Shown: positions 46,902 to 59,215 of the stretch, piece after piece
Numbering within the stretch: the stretch's first letter is position 1
Layout: every line of letters starts with the position of its first letter
Origin: Vitellaria paradoxa
Taxonomy: Eukaryota > Streptophyta > Magnoliopsida > Ericales > Sapotaceae
DNA length: 64,000 bases
NCBI GenBank assembly: GCA_019916065.1
Contig: CM034233.1
Span: 3,351,501 to 3,415,500 of the forward strand
Direction of reading: 5' to 3'
Position numbers and translations under genes: made by a program
The notes under the pieces: model-generated
What the model was told of the DNA's origin: nothing
The model's database searches: none
Seen by the model: the letters and a program-made list of their open reading frames with translations, nothing else

Positions 46902-47829
46902 TTTTGAGGCACACAATCCCTATATTATATATCTGGACAAAGAAATAAACAGAATAAGAAAAATACAAAGCAGCGAAAACAAACTTCCTGCAATGCAATA
47001 CAAATGCCACAGAGAAGAGATAACGATTAATTTCAAACAACTCATCAAATAGTACATCGTGCAACATGTCCAAAGTTACAAACAAAGAATAAAAAACAGA
47101 AATATGAATCAACACCAAAATATCCAGAATATCTGCTCTAAGAAATAAAGAGTTCCCAATCTCATTGTGATTAACTGGATCCGAATGAAATGTGAGGAAA
47201 TTACTCTTTAAACAGTTTCCTACTCGTTTACATGTCATCTAGATATATATGTATGTATATTGAGTAATGGAAATGAATTCCAATAACTACTTTCCTTATA
47301 ACAAGTAATAATATAATGGGATTTTTACACCAAAACACCAAAGAGCAATTGATTAAATCACAGCAGCGTCACTTACTTTCCACCTGAATGTCACAATTTA
47401 GTGCCATTGCTCTCCTCCAAAGTGTTTTCACGGACCTAATGTCTACCTAATTTCTTTACAAAACCACAGTTATGAATCTATAAAATTAAACAACTTTATT
47501 TGCAAGGTTTAGCACAACATCTTGCTAGCTAGCGATTTCCAAAATTAAAGTAAGTTAGATCGCACAAAACAGAGAAAATGATCTGCGAAACCGTAGCGAA
47601 TATAATTAATTAAGCATTCAATTATATCAGATCCAAGAACACTGAACTTAATTATATCAGATCCAAGGACACTGAACTTAAATCATAAATCAATAGATCC
47701 AGAACAGATAAACAAACAAATTAACAATATTGAATAAAGAAGTCACATTCAACTGAAAGGACAAGGGGAAGAAACAAACTTTCTACATCTAAAAATAAAT
47801 ATTATATATATATATATATATACACACAA

Positions 47830-47879
<50 letters not shown>

Positions 47880-48434
47880 AGAAGAAGAAGAAGTGCCTGA
47901 TTTCTGGGTAGAGAATAGTTTGCTGTGGATCAGCTTGGAAAATCAGGGTTTCAAGCTCATTTTCTGCATTGAGAAGAAGAATGAAACCATAGAGAAACGG
48001 AGTGATAAAGCGAGTGATCAGTGGGTATACCCACAAAGAGAGAGAGAGAGAGAGAGAGAGGGAGGGGGAAGGGTGAACACTGACGAGTCAAAGAATCATG
48101 ACTCGTCAGCGAATGCCAACGAAGTTGAAATAGCCGCGCGACTCGGGCGCCGCGGCAGGGGTAGCTGCGTTGTAGGACTTCCGATTCGATTATTTTTCAG
48201 TCGATACGATACTATTTTACTTAAATTTTATATTTAAATGTATCAAACTTATATTTAAATGTAAAATTTAAGTAAAACGGTGTTGTTTTAAATGAAAAAC
48301 CAACAAACCAATGTCGCTGTAGAGCATAGCAACGCCCCTCTTCTATAGCCGCGAAAAAAGTTGGGAGAGAGAGAGAGAGAGAGAGAGAGCCGGGATAAAA
48401 ATGGAAAACGAATTGGGGTGATACTGAGAGAGAA
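46902..48434 (-). promoter_or_regulatory. PMT 5' region with CT-rich leader tracts
   Basis: Upstream of the PMT start the minus strand has three long CT tracts (GA on the + strand at 47832-47876, 48036-48060 and 48365-48389). These are typical of plant 5' UTRs and core promoters (Y-patch/GAGA type). A 5' UTR intron with an acceptor near 46940 (tttgtccag) is plausible but unproven. A GC-rich patch at 48130-48185 could be the upstream promoter. No clear TATA box was assigned. Confidence 0.5.
47832..47888. repeat. GA microsatellite
   Basis: About 22 GA units are followed by several GAA units. It lies in the presumed 5' region of PMT. Confidence 0.95.
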
Positions 48435-48608
48435 ATGAAAGAAGTGGGGTTTTGTTTCAACGTCGCAAGGCACAGCTGTCCTGCAAGCATGGGCTTTGAT
48501 CAGCAAAGGGAAGTCGGTGGCTGCCCCTATCCTCTTATCTCTCAGTCGGTAACTACAATAATGTTCACAATATCGATTTCGCTAACACTTCTGTTTGAAA
48601 ATGTTTGA
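48435..48608 (+). CDS. Small open frame divergent to PMT, uncertain
   Basis: A 57-codon frame starts MKEVGFCFNVARHSCPAS and includes DQQREVGGCPYPL. A donor-like tcg|gtaact lies at 48549. It is in the GC-richer stretch that diverges from the PMT promoter and could be a first exon of a lost or unrecognised gene. No family was recognised and no second exon was found. It may be chance. Confidence 0.2.
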   Translation: MKEVGFCFNVARHSCPASMGFDQQREVGGCPYPLISQSVTTIMFTISISLTLLFENV

Positions 48609-49363
48609 ATAGGGAGATTTTATTAATTTTCATATTTAGAATCATAATAAAGTTTCTAAGAGTTAGATTTAATTTTATTTTATCATTTAATTTTTGAACT
48701 TTTTTTGTATCATTTGAAATTCAAATTAAAAAGTCGAAATTAAAAAGTTAAGAAGTGGCAGGAAAATTGCCAAACACATCATGGAGCTGTTAGGATTCGT
48801 TTCAAAAGCATGTTTTCAAAAAATATTTTAATAATTAGTTTTTAATTTATAAAGTATTTTTAGTGGTTATGTTTAAAAATTAATTTTAAAAAGAAAAAAC
48901 AATGAAAATATGCAAAAATAAAGTGTAAGCCTAAGTGTAATGATGCATTAGAATGCCAAAAAAAAAAAAATCTCAAGTTTAATTTTGGAATCATTAAAAA
49001 ATAAATTTTTCGAATGGTATTTAATTTTTTATTAAATTGATTATATTTTATCATCTTAAAAGTTGGACCAAAAATTACATCCCATCCCCTTTTAATTTAA
49101 AATTCAACAGATAACGTAATCACATCGATCCCTCCGACGGATCAAGAAAGGAAAAGAAAGTCCAAAAAGGGCCCGCAAAATAAAAGCGAGTACCAAACAA
49201 ACCAGCCGAAGTGGGGATCCAGCGGAAGATAAGAATAAATAAAGCAATTGTGGTTTCCTTCCATACGCCCACCACGTGATGGTGATTTTTGACATGCAAA
49301 TCGAACACCGACGATCTACCTCTTAGATATTTCTGCGTCTGTGCGCTTCTTCGAAAGCAAAGT
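48609..49363. other. Intergenic, nothing recognised
   Basis: AT-rich sequence with a poly-A run near 48959. No gene, RNA or clear repeat was identified. Confidence 0.5.
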
Positions 49364-49373
49364 TTTCAAGTGG

Positions 49374-49575
49374 CGATCCCGCGGTCTAATCTAGTGGTCA
49401 GAAAAGATTTCTTCTGAATTGTAAATGTGGACGGTCGGAGTTCGAATTGTACTGGATGCACTACCGCGACTTAAACGAGAGATGTATTGAGTCAGGCCGC
49501 TCTCCTTCCGATTTGACAAGTTAGTATGAATCTACAATGACCCTGCTCGACCCAGGTTCCGAGTAATAAAAAAAA
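49374..49575 (+). mobile_element. tRNA-derived SINE
   Basis: A 202 bp element starts like a tRNA (gcggtctaatctagtggtca at 49381 is a box A). A box B (ggagttcgaatt) is at 49437-49448. A non-tRNA body (ccgctctccttccgatttga) and an A-rich tail follow. Flanking 10-base repeats tttcaagtgg (49364-49373) and ttccaagtgg (49577-49586) are target duplications with one mismatch. Transcription would be by RNA polymerase III from the internal boxes. It has no coding capacity. Confidence 0.85.
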
Positions 49576-49589
49576 TTTCCAAGTGGAAA

Positions 49590-51190
49590 CCACCAGAGCC
49601 GACATACCTACAAATTCGAGTCTAATGCCAATGAATCGTGATTAAAGAGATTAAGACTTCGTTGTAGCTGATAAAAAAATTTTTAAAAATAATAAAAATT
49701 TTAAAAATTACTCATTTTTTATTTTACTACAAACTCATAACGTATCTCACTTTATCTTATTTACATCCATTTTTATTACTTCAAATACACCTTAAATTTA
49801 ATTATATTTATTTAATCAAGAATTATTATTCAACAGATTTAGAGATATAGAAAAAAAATAAAAAATAAAAGAATGAAGAATATGTTACTGTGCTAATTAA
49901 AAATCGTCGTCCGCTCTCTTTCTTTCTCCACAACCCACTTTGAATTTTTTCTCATTATTAGAACCTGGATAGACTCGTTTAATTTTTTATTGAACCTAAA
50001 ACCATTTATTTGGAATATATTTGGGCCGTCCATGAATTTGGATTACAATTGCCAGCTCTAGTACCAATTAACAAACAAGGTGGTGGAGGAATGTATACCA
50101 ATTTCACAGTGAAAATTAAGAATTCTCTAAATACTTTTTTTTTTTTTAACTTTGTATCATTTTAAAAATAATTGCTAATAGCTAATCTTAATTCATTAAA
50201 AAGAAAGAGATTCAATTACCAAAAAAAAAGAAATAGATTTGAGAAAGATAAAAGGTGAAATTGAAAATTGAAAAAAAAAATAACTAGATAAAAGAGAAAG
50301 AAAAAAAAATTGGTCGAAAAAGAAAGATAAAAATGTAAAATAAGTCGACTCAACCCTAAATAACCCATCCCTCCTTATTACTCAACAAACCAAGTCAAGT
50401 TAAGTCAAGAGTTAGAAAACTCTGATCTTGATTCTGTTCTTATGTATTTGTTAATATTTTATTTTTAAAATTTTTTGTACAATAAATTAATTATAAATTT
50501 AATTTAAAAGAAAATTATCTAATTGGTCTTAAAAAAAATAGATATAGATAGATACATTTGATTAATAAATTCTAATTATATTGAATTTTGTAATTCTATT
50601 TTTTTTTTTTTTGTCCAATTCATAATGCTTGATATTTCGGAATTGTTTTTTTTTTTTTTTTTGGTATATAATAGTGGGGCCAGTAACTAAATGACAAAAA
50701 ACTACAAGTTTCCAAATTTGAAAAATAAAAAAACATTGAGCAAAAAATACAATTAAAGGATAGTGTGTGGGGGGAGGATGAAATTTAGCCGGAGGCGTGC
50801 GGGTGGGACGGTGATGCTCGAGCTTTGACAGGAAGGTGTAGGAGCAGAAGCTGCAGAACGATGCAGCATGGTACGGACAACAAGATCAGGGTCAAGGTAG
50901 GTTAAAATTGAATTAAGTCAAGATCGACTTTAGTTTTTTACACCTCTGGTCAAAAGAGAAAAACAAGCGGTAGAAAAAATAAATAAATAAATAAATAATA
51001 CACACAAATTTGTTGTCCTTTTTTATTTATATTTATTTATATTTTTTTTTTTTGTTGTCTTTTTTTTTAAATAAAAATTAAAATTACGTTTAGAAATATA
51101 ATTTTATTTGCAATTACTAATTTTTTATTTTCATAAAATATTTAATTTTATTAATTTTTAAAAAATTAGTTGAATTTAATAATACATTTT
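49590..51190. other. Intergenic AT-rich stretch with a short GC-rich island
   Basis: No gene is seen. A MITE-like segment lies near 49672-49802. A GC-rich island at about 50760-50890 (ggcgtgcgggtgggacggtg) stands out from its surroundings, but its frames are short and match nothing recognised. Confidence 0.5.
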
Positions 51191-51765
51191 ATATAATATT
51201 ATTTATTATTTCATTAAAAACAATTGCATACAAATAAGAATAATATATCATTTAATCTAGTAAATATAAAATATATTAATTATAATTTAATTATATTACT
51301 TACTGAAAATAATTGAATAAAATATAATTCTAATTAATTTAAATAATTTATTATGATATTTATTAAAAATAATTTAATAAAATATAATTCATATTAAATA
51401 AACTAATTATTAATTTAATTTATTTAATTATGATATTTAATAAAAATAATTTAATAAATATATTTAATATTATTTAAATTAATTATTTTAAATTAATTAT
51501 TAAATTAAATTAAATAACTTAATTATAATATTTATTAAGAATAATTTATTGAAATACAATTATATTAATTAAATTATTTATTAAATTAAATTAGTATATT
51601 TTATTATTTATTAAAAATAATTTAATATATATATTTCTTATTAATTAAATTAACTAATTTAATTTAATTATTTATTAGAAATAATTAATAATAGATATTA
51701 CATATTAATTTAATTAATTTAATTGTATTATTTATTCAAAAAATTTAGTTTAATAAAATATTGAA
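51190..51765. repeat. Degenerate AT minisatellite
   Basis: A motif like atttattaaaaataattta followed by ataaaatataatt and ttaattaa recurs about seven or eight times at 60-75 bp spacing, with heavy drift. Base composition is nearly pure A+T. Confidence 0.65.
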
Positions 51766-52023
51766 GAAAATAACTTTTTTAATATGATATAACAAAAAGG
51801 ATAAAGTATTAGAATTAATAAAAATTTGCAACAAAAAACAATAAAGTGAAAACATTTTAAATTTCTATTTAAGTTTACATTTTTTTAAATAAAAAAATGT
51901 AAACAAATTTAACAAACATTTATTTGTTGCCAATTTACAAAATTTTGAAAACAAAAATAAAAATGTTACCAAACGGGCCTAATTATTTATAGGCATCTTT
52001 TGAAATTCTAGATTTTAACAATT

Positions 52024-52640
52024 TGGGGGCGTTTGGCAATGAAATTTTTAGCAAAAAATTACTAACTTTTGATTTTTAAATATTTGCCAAACTACTAAAT
52101 TTTGCCACTTTTCTACTCTACTATAGTAACTTCTCCACTAAAAAGTTAATAAAAGTTGCTAAAAATTACCCAATATTACTAAAAATTGTCAAAAATTACT
52201 CAAAATTACCAACAATTACCAAAAATTTCACCAAATACTCAAAAGTTACAAAAAGTTTCTGAAACTTACTAAAAATCTCTACATGCTTCACCAAACATAC
52301 AAAAAATTATAACTAGTAATTGTTATTAAAAAATTACTAAAAATTGTGCCTCCAAATGCCGTCTTTTTGATATTTTTTATAAAAAATTACTAATTGTAAT
52401 TTTTGGTGTATTCAATAATCAAGTAGTAATTTTTAGTAACTTTTTACAATTTCTAGGTATTTGGTAAAATTTTTGGCAATTTTAACAAATTTTGACAACT
52501 TTTAGTAACCTTTAACAATTCTTGGTAACTTTTAATAACTTTTAAATTGAGCAAATTACGAATAGAAAAATGACAAAATTTTATATTTTACCAAATTCTT
52601 AAGAAGTAAAATTTAATAATTTCCTACTGAAAATTAGATT
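52024..52640. repeat. Two head-to-head MITE copies related to the WAK 3'-flank MITE
   Basis: Segment 52024-52362 runs from gggggcgtttggcaatg to cctccaaatgccgtc. It is made of aaaaattacta-type repeats and is in reverse orientation relative to 7486-7782. Segment 52372-52640 carries the same kind of sequence in the other orientation. Together they could form an imperfect hairpin. They encode nothing. Confidence 0.55.
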
Positions 52641-55290
52641 GTTAAACAGTGGCATAATTCGAATCAGGGAAATGTTCAACACTATTGCCCTACAGGTTTT
52701 TTTTTTTTTAAGCCACAACAATATGGCAAAAATAGAAAACAATATTATACTATCCACAACAATAAATTTAAAGATAAATGCTTAACTCTATTTTTTTTTA
52801 AATTTACGGTGTCTGAATTAATTTGTATATATTTCAACTAATCCTTAAAATCCTAAAGTTAATAACTGAGTAAACCATTCAGTAACCCTGAGAAGATTCG
52901 AATCAATAACCATCAATAAGTTGTGGTTTCAATTTTTTCACCAATTTAATTCTAATTAATTACAATTTCTCCTTAAATGAAAAAAAAAATTAATTTTAAG
53001 TTTACAAATATATATATATATATATAAAGAGACAGACAAACTAATTAAAAAAAATAGACTTCTAACTTAATTTTCTCTCAGTATTTACTACTCATTCGTT
53101 GTCTCTTTCCTACTTCCAATTGACAAAGCCGTTTTTTGCGCGTTTGATCATGACCCAATTTTATACTCTCTTTCATGATTCTAATTTTTGGAACATTTGT
53201 CCATCATAATTTGATTCCACTTCCACAAGCCTCACCCAAGTCGTCACTTCCCTAGCAAAAAATGTGAGAATACATTTATCAATTATTTGATATTCCACCG
53301 ACATTGACTAAATTATATATAGTATTACATTGAAAATAGACCTTTCATGAATTATATATACATATATATGCAAGATGGCCTTCCAATCAATTTTTATTTC
53401 CAAAAATATGTGTTATATACACTTTCTCATGCATATTGAATCCTCCCATCTATTTTTGTGCTTTCGCACAACAATTTAAATCATAATTCTGGTAAAACAA
53501 ATAATAAGGCTAGTAATCTTCAAGGTTTCTTTTTATTGGTTCAACCCACTCGAACTTGCGTTAACCTGCGGGTAAGGTATGGCTAGGAGACGAGGCCTAA
53601 CTAAGTCGGGTTCAGCCAAGGTTAATTATATATATCAGGCTCAGGACTATATATATATATATATTGAAGTTCAACATATTTGCGGTTTTGTATATCGGTC
53701 CAGCTCAAGGCTCGATCCTGTATTTTCTCGTTTTTCTTTTTATGGTAAGTTATATTTTCTCTTTTCTCAGCAACGAAACAATTGCTAGGGTTTTACTGCA
53801 TTAATTTTCAATGCATCGAAAGGAAATGAAAAAAAAAAAAAAAAAAGAGGTAAAGACAACTAGGGTTCCATGCATGCCCTCTGCAAGAACAAGCTATTTA
53901 ATTGGAAGGGTGCAATTCTCTTTATGTTTCCCCTGTTGATTATTTATGAAAAAAGTAAAAGAAAATAAAATGAAGGATTTTTTTATTTGGGTAAATTACA
54001 CTAATCTCTTCTCAATATTTAGTTATCATATTTGCTATTCTCAACTATTAAAAATTACATTTACGTCCCTTATTTTGAAATATTGTTAATATTGACTTCC
54101 TCTCGTTAAAATTTAATAGAAGATATCAAAATAATCAAAATTTTAGGTATTTTTACTATTTTACCCATTCTTTTCTCACATCTTCATCTGTTTTTTTACA
54201 AAAATCTAAAAAACAAGTAAAATTAAAAAAAAAAGATTTAGATATTTTTGTAAAGAAAATTGACGAAAATATGAGGGAATGGAAGAAAAAATAAAAAAAA
54301 ACCTAAAATTTTGATTGTTTTTACATTTTCTGTTCAAAAAATCAACGTAAACAATATTTCAAAATAAGAGGTGTAAGTTTAATTTTTTTTTACTATTGAA
54401 AGATAATAAGGGTCCATTTGGCGCAATATAAAGTACTAAAAAATTTTAAAAATTTCTACAAATATCTAAAAATTATTCTTTTTTATCTCACTGTACGAAT
54501 TATGAATCCACAAATTATCTCACTTTTTATCACTCTAAATGCCTCCTAAATGTAACAACTCAAATATTAGGCGTAAATATGTATAATTTATATATATTTT
54601 TTTAATGGAGGAATTGAGAGGTGTATATAATCATTATTTTCTTTTTCTTTTTATCAATTTCTGGAATCAACATCTTCCCTTCTTTTAACAAGGCAATGAG
54701 AAGACAGCATTAAAGTGCTTGAATTAATATTGGTTATTGGATTAGAAAATTTAGTCCATTAGGTCAAAACATGGTGAATCTAATACATTTTCACTCGGTC
54801 ATGACCCAGACGAGGTTTGATGACAAATTTATCCATTCACTTAAAAATTTGACACTTGTACGTTTACTGTGTTGGTCACTATTTACATATAAATTATGCT
54901 TTTATTTCATTTTTTCTCACATTTTACACTTGTTCAATTAAAAATTATACCTTTATCCCTATTTATTATAAATTGTAGGTCCACCCCTATTTTGAATTTG
55001 TTATATGTCCTCTAAAATTATGTTATTTAGATTAATCTATCCCTTAGATATGTCAAATTATATTAAAATTTATCAAATTAAAATGGAGATGTATAACATT
55101 AATGGCTGGATTTGTCATTTAATTAAAATTTTCTATTTGTTTAACCTAACAGTGTGACTCTGTTTGTTTAAATATAAAATATTTTTTAAAATATATTTCC
55201 TTGTGTTTTTAAAAATTACTTTTGCAATAAAACAAATAAAACTTAGGGTCAATTTGGACTCTTTCTTTTGTTGGACTATTAATTTAATTA
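52641..55290. other. Intergenic, mostly unannotated
   Basis: AT-rich DNA with TA microsatellites (53010, 53648), a GC-richer remnant near 53540-53720 and a small MITE at 54412-54551. No gene was recognised. Confidence 0.5.
54412..54551. mobile_element. Small MITE of the 5876 family
   Basis: Ends gggtccatttggcgcaat and ctctaaatgcctcctaaat are imperfect inverted repeats. The interior matches 5876-6026 and 62708-62853 (tatctcactg, acaaattatctcac). About 140 bp, non-coding. Confidence 0.55.
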
Positions 55291-55433
55291 ATATTTAGCA
55301 TAATGCTGGTGGTGATTTATAGGCATTTTCAAAACATAATTAATGGTGAAAATGACGCTCTCAAGAAAATATATCTTAAAAACGCTATTTAAAAGAGAGT
55401 TTAAAAAATGCTATTTAAAAGAGCGTTTTTTTA

Positions 55434-58400
55434 TTTTTCAAACAAAACTCTTCCTCTATTCTTTGATCTATCGTCTCTTCTTTTTTGAAAGACTGTTAAG
55501 CTCACCAAAAGAAACATTCTTTCTCTCAAAAGACTCTATAATATACCCCTTTAATTCCCCTCAATTTCTCTTAATTCACATTGTACATTAAGTTGGGTGC
55601 ATATATATAGACTTGACAAAATCTTGACGGAAACATAAACGATTTCCTAAACGGAACATAATCTTCTATAAAATAATTTACTCGAACCATCGCACTCTCA
55701 TCGGCCAAGCTGCAAGGTCTACTAGAATTCATTCTAGAGCCAAAAATCAACATGGGTGAACTCCCGTGCATCCTACGAGCTTCCAACACCTATGTGGCGT
55801 AGCCGTGCACTCCCTGCATGCTCACCTACAATACGTACTGAAAATTTGCGCGTGTATTTTCTATCTATGTAGTCTTCTTCTTCACTCCTAATTGGCTTGG
55901 ATTGCAATATTGTGATAACCAATTGAAAAATCTTCATGTAAATTTCACATTTCTTCAATTTAAGAATATTCAAATAATTGAAGATTTTGTATGGATTTGC
56001 CACTAAAGAAACCTTACAATCTCCCTTTGGCAATCTTATATCAAAATTTGAATTCAATTTCAAAATAAATCTATAACATTTGAATGAACACATCACGCAC
56101 CATATGGCAAAAATTTTAAAACAACATTCAAGTTCAAATTGCAAGTTCAAGTTCCAAATTCAAAAGACAACAAGACCTCAAAATATCCATACAATAAAAC
56201 CGCATAATTTGAAATTTTTACACCCCCTTTTTGATTTGAATTGATAAGCTCTCAAAAATAGAAATAGCCAACGCCTTCCGCAAGAACCTTTCTTGGAAAA
56301 TTCTTATAGGGCAATTTTGTGCCCAAAAAAAAAATTGAATATATTAAAAAAAATACTAAAAATTGATAGAAAAGTTCACAAAATGGATCAAAGTATGTCC
56401 AAATATGTAAATCTATCACCCAATTCTTATAAATTTAAATGAACCAAAATTCGTCTTTCCAAATAAATCTCCAAGTTTATGTAATGAGATGAATTAAGTC
56501 TAAAATCGAAAGAAAATACTTGTGCACATGTGAAATTATGAATAATCAACATATATGCTTCTCCTCAAACAATCACTAGATCAAACTATTACATTTGATA
56601 TACCAAATGAATTAAGAGCAAATTATTCAACATTTTTTTATCCAGCCATAATTTTTTTTATTCAACCGCAATTCTTTTTTTTATCAGGCCACAATTTTTT
56701 TTTAGCCATAATTATTCTTGTATATCCATTTCTAGGTCCTGACGGCTTTCACACGTTTATGGGCATGTAACTTTTCCTTAACACTCAACAACTCATTAAG
56801 GGGTTTATCATTGGTCCTACCGGTAGTCTTTTTCAAGACAGGATTTTTTTTTTTTTTTTTTTTGCTCTTCAATATTTTTTAAACACATCAAACAGTTATT
56901 CAAGATCTATGAGAAAAGATATATGCAAAATCAGTCAAGTGTTTAACAAAGTACATCAAAATTATGGCAAAGTTCAACAAAACACTTGTTTTCAATTTAG
57001 ATGAAAATACAAATTTTTAATCCATTACAAATTTAATTTTCTGAGATTGGCGCACATATAAGGAAATAGAAGTCATAAAATATCTTCAAAACATATAATG
57101 AACTCCTATCTTTTTAATTTTTAGAAAATTAAGAATGTGCACAAATACTCAAAAACTTCCTAAAAGATTCAAAACGAAGAGCGTCAAAGGATTTAGTTAA
57201 AAAGATCAAATTTTCGAACCCAAACAGCTCTAGTTTTTAGAAAGATGATCTTATCAGTGTTTTTCTCATATATTTGTTATTATTAAAATTTGAATTCTTT
57301 TTTCTTTAAAAGGTTTCCATATTTTGGTTTTGAAAAAATTCAAGTTTTTTGACTTTTGAAATAGACGTGGATTTTTGAAAGGTTTTCAATAAAATCAGTA
57401 AAACTTGAAACTTATTTGCAATAGGAACTTTTGGTTTTTAAGTTTTTGGAAAATTATTTACATAGTTCAAGGGAGGAGACCATAAAGTTTGTGACAACTG
57501 GGACGAATATGTTCTTTAATACCGCAATAGTGATACACAGGTACAAATGGTTGAGGTTTAAAAAATTGTTTACCTTTCACCTTTAGTAGGGGAAATTGTT
57601 GGAACATATTCTTTGGAGCACTCCTCTCTGGTAGGACTACATATTTTTGGGAAGGTCTTTGAAGTTTCAACATATTTTAGAGCAATCTTTGGGGGTTCTA
57701 ACGAGGATGTGGATGTCACAGGTGTGGTCTTTTCGCCGGTGTATCCTAAGCCAAATTTCTCTCCATGTGGCCTCTATTTGTTTCAAATTTCTTCAAACAC
57801 ATTTGAACTGGAGTCATCTTCTCAAGAATTTACCATCATTTTTATTTTTGCTTCCAGCTCTTTGATCTTTGCTTGAAGTTCCCCTATAAATTTCTCTTTT
57901 CCTTCAAGCTTTTGTCCTTTTCTTCCTACATTTTATTTTTCTCATCAAGCTTGCATGCTTTCATTTTTCTACACTTTGAGATTGAGAATTTTTATCAAAT
58001 TTTAACGAAGATAATTTACTTTTGAGTTTTTTATTCTCAATCTTCAAAGCATCTCTCTCATTTTTCATCATATTGTTTCTTTGATGCTGAGCTTTTCTTT
58101 ACTTCTTTAACCAACAATATTCCTTGAAAAATTCTTCGTAGGCTTCTTAAATGTCATCAAATTCTTCATCAAAATTATCATTCTCATGATTTGATATCTC
58201 TGTGTCACTTAGGGATTTGAAAGTGGATCCATTGATTCAAATTTGATTTCACTCAAGAACGTAAAGTGACCTGTTCTGGTAGCAATTGAAAATTTTTCGA
58301 ACGAACAATCACCAACAAGAAAAAATAATAACACCCAAGAATAATGAGGAAACTCTCTCTCAAGGAGAAGAACCTTTATTTCAAATTTCACTATCAACGA

Positions 58401-59132
58401 GTTACAAAAACTCTACTCGGGCTCTCTATAACTCACTCGCACAAATCTTTCCATCACTCTTACTCGATTCAAAATCGACAAACCCTACGAGTGGACTTTC
58501 TATCTCACACAGAAAGTAAAGAGAGTATACAAAAAATAAATAAATAAATAAATAAGAGAAAGACTATTAAGTTCACCAAGAAAAATTCTCTCTCTTAAAA
58601 GACTTTATAATATGCCCTTTTAATTCCCTTCAATATCTCTTAATTCACATTGTACATTACGTTTGGGTGCATAAATATAGACTTGACAAATCCTATTCTA
58701 ATTAGGACTTAAATATATAAACAGATTTTCTAAACGGAAACAAAATCTTCCATAAAATAATTTGCTCGAACCATCGCGCTCTAATCGGTTAAGCTGCGAG
58801 GTCTACTAGAATTCATTCTAGAGCCAAAAATCAACATGGTCGAACTCTCGCGCATCCTGTGAGTTCTCAGCGCTCATGTAGTGCAGCCACGTGCTCCCTG
58901 CGTGTTGCTTGCCCCTGCGTGTTGCTTGCGATGCGTATTGGATTTTGCGCGTGTGTTTCCTAATCTATGCAGTCTTCTTCTTCAATTCTAATTGGACTTG
59001 AATTGCAATATTGTGATTGCCAATTTGAAAATTTTTCATGTAAATCTTCACCTTTCTTTAATTTAGGAAACATTTGAATTTGTCATATTTAATTTAAGAT
59101 TTTGTATAAATTTGTCACTAAAAAAACCTTGA
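55434..59132 (-). mobile_element. Gag-type LTR retrotransposon E4, minus orientation, eroded
   Basis: LTRs lie at about 55434-56018 (3', apparently shortened) and 58287-59132 (5'). They share long stretches such as ctagaattcattctagagcc and gtagtcttcttcttca. On the minus strand a PBS-like gctaccagaacagg (about 58270-58283) follows the 5' LTR, and a purine-rich aaagggagat (56019-56031) precedes the 3' LTR. Only a gag remnant with a degraded zinc knuckle remains (57467-57673), plus a Lys/Glu-rich stretch. No protease, integrase or RT is seen. The LTR end TGAAAATTT resembles that of E3, so the two may be related. Confidence 0.72.
57467..57673 (-). pseudogene. E4 gag remnant with degraded CCHC knuckle
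   Basis: The open stretch contains YHYCGIKEHIRPSCHKLYG, a copia-type zinc knuckle in which the first Cys has become Tyr and the Gly is altered. It is equivalent to CHHCGIRGHICPNCYKL in E3. The surrounding sequence is basic and proline-rich. The upstream gag capsid region is deleted. Confidence 0.7.
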
Positions 59133-59215
59133 ATAGTGTTTTCTAAAAGTGCCATTTGAAATCATGTTTTTAGCATTAATTATGTTTTATAAATACATAT
59201 GTAAATCATCAGTAC

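Larger units (their letters stand above)
55296..59215. mobile_element. Inverted-repeat element hosting LTR element E4
   Basis: Left 55296-55430 and right 59135-59215 flank E4. Near their outer ends is an inverted match (gatttataggcattttcaaa plus acataattaatg on the left, complement of cattaattatgttttataaa on the right). Sub-repeats like aaaacgctatttaaaag occur in the left arm, with a diverged inverted relative (gaaaacactattc) on the right. This suggests a foldback or MULE-like MITE that was split by E4. Exact ends and target duplication were not resolved. Confidence 0.45.

Noticed and set aside
49381..49460. Possible tRNA gene
   Set aside because: Box A and box B are present, but the arms do not fold as a tRNA, and the body, A-rich tail and target duplications identify a SINE.
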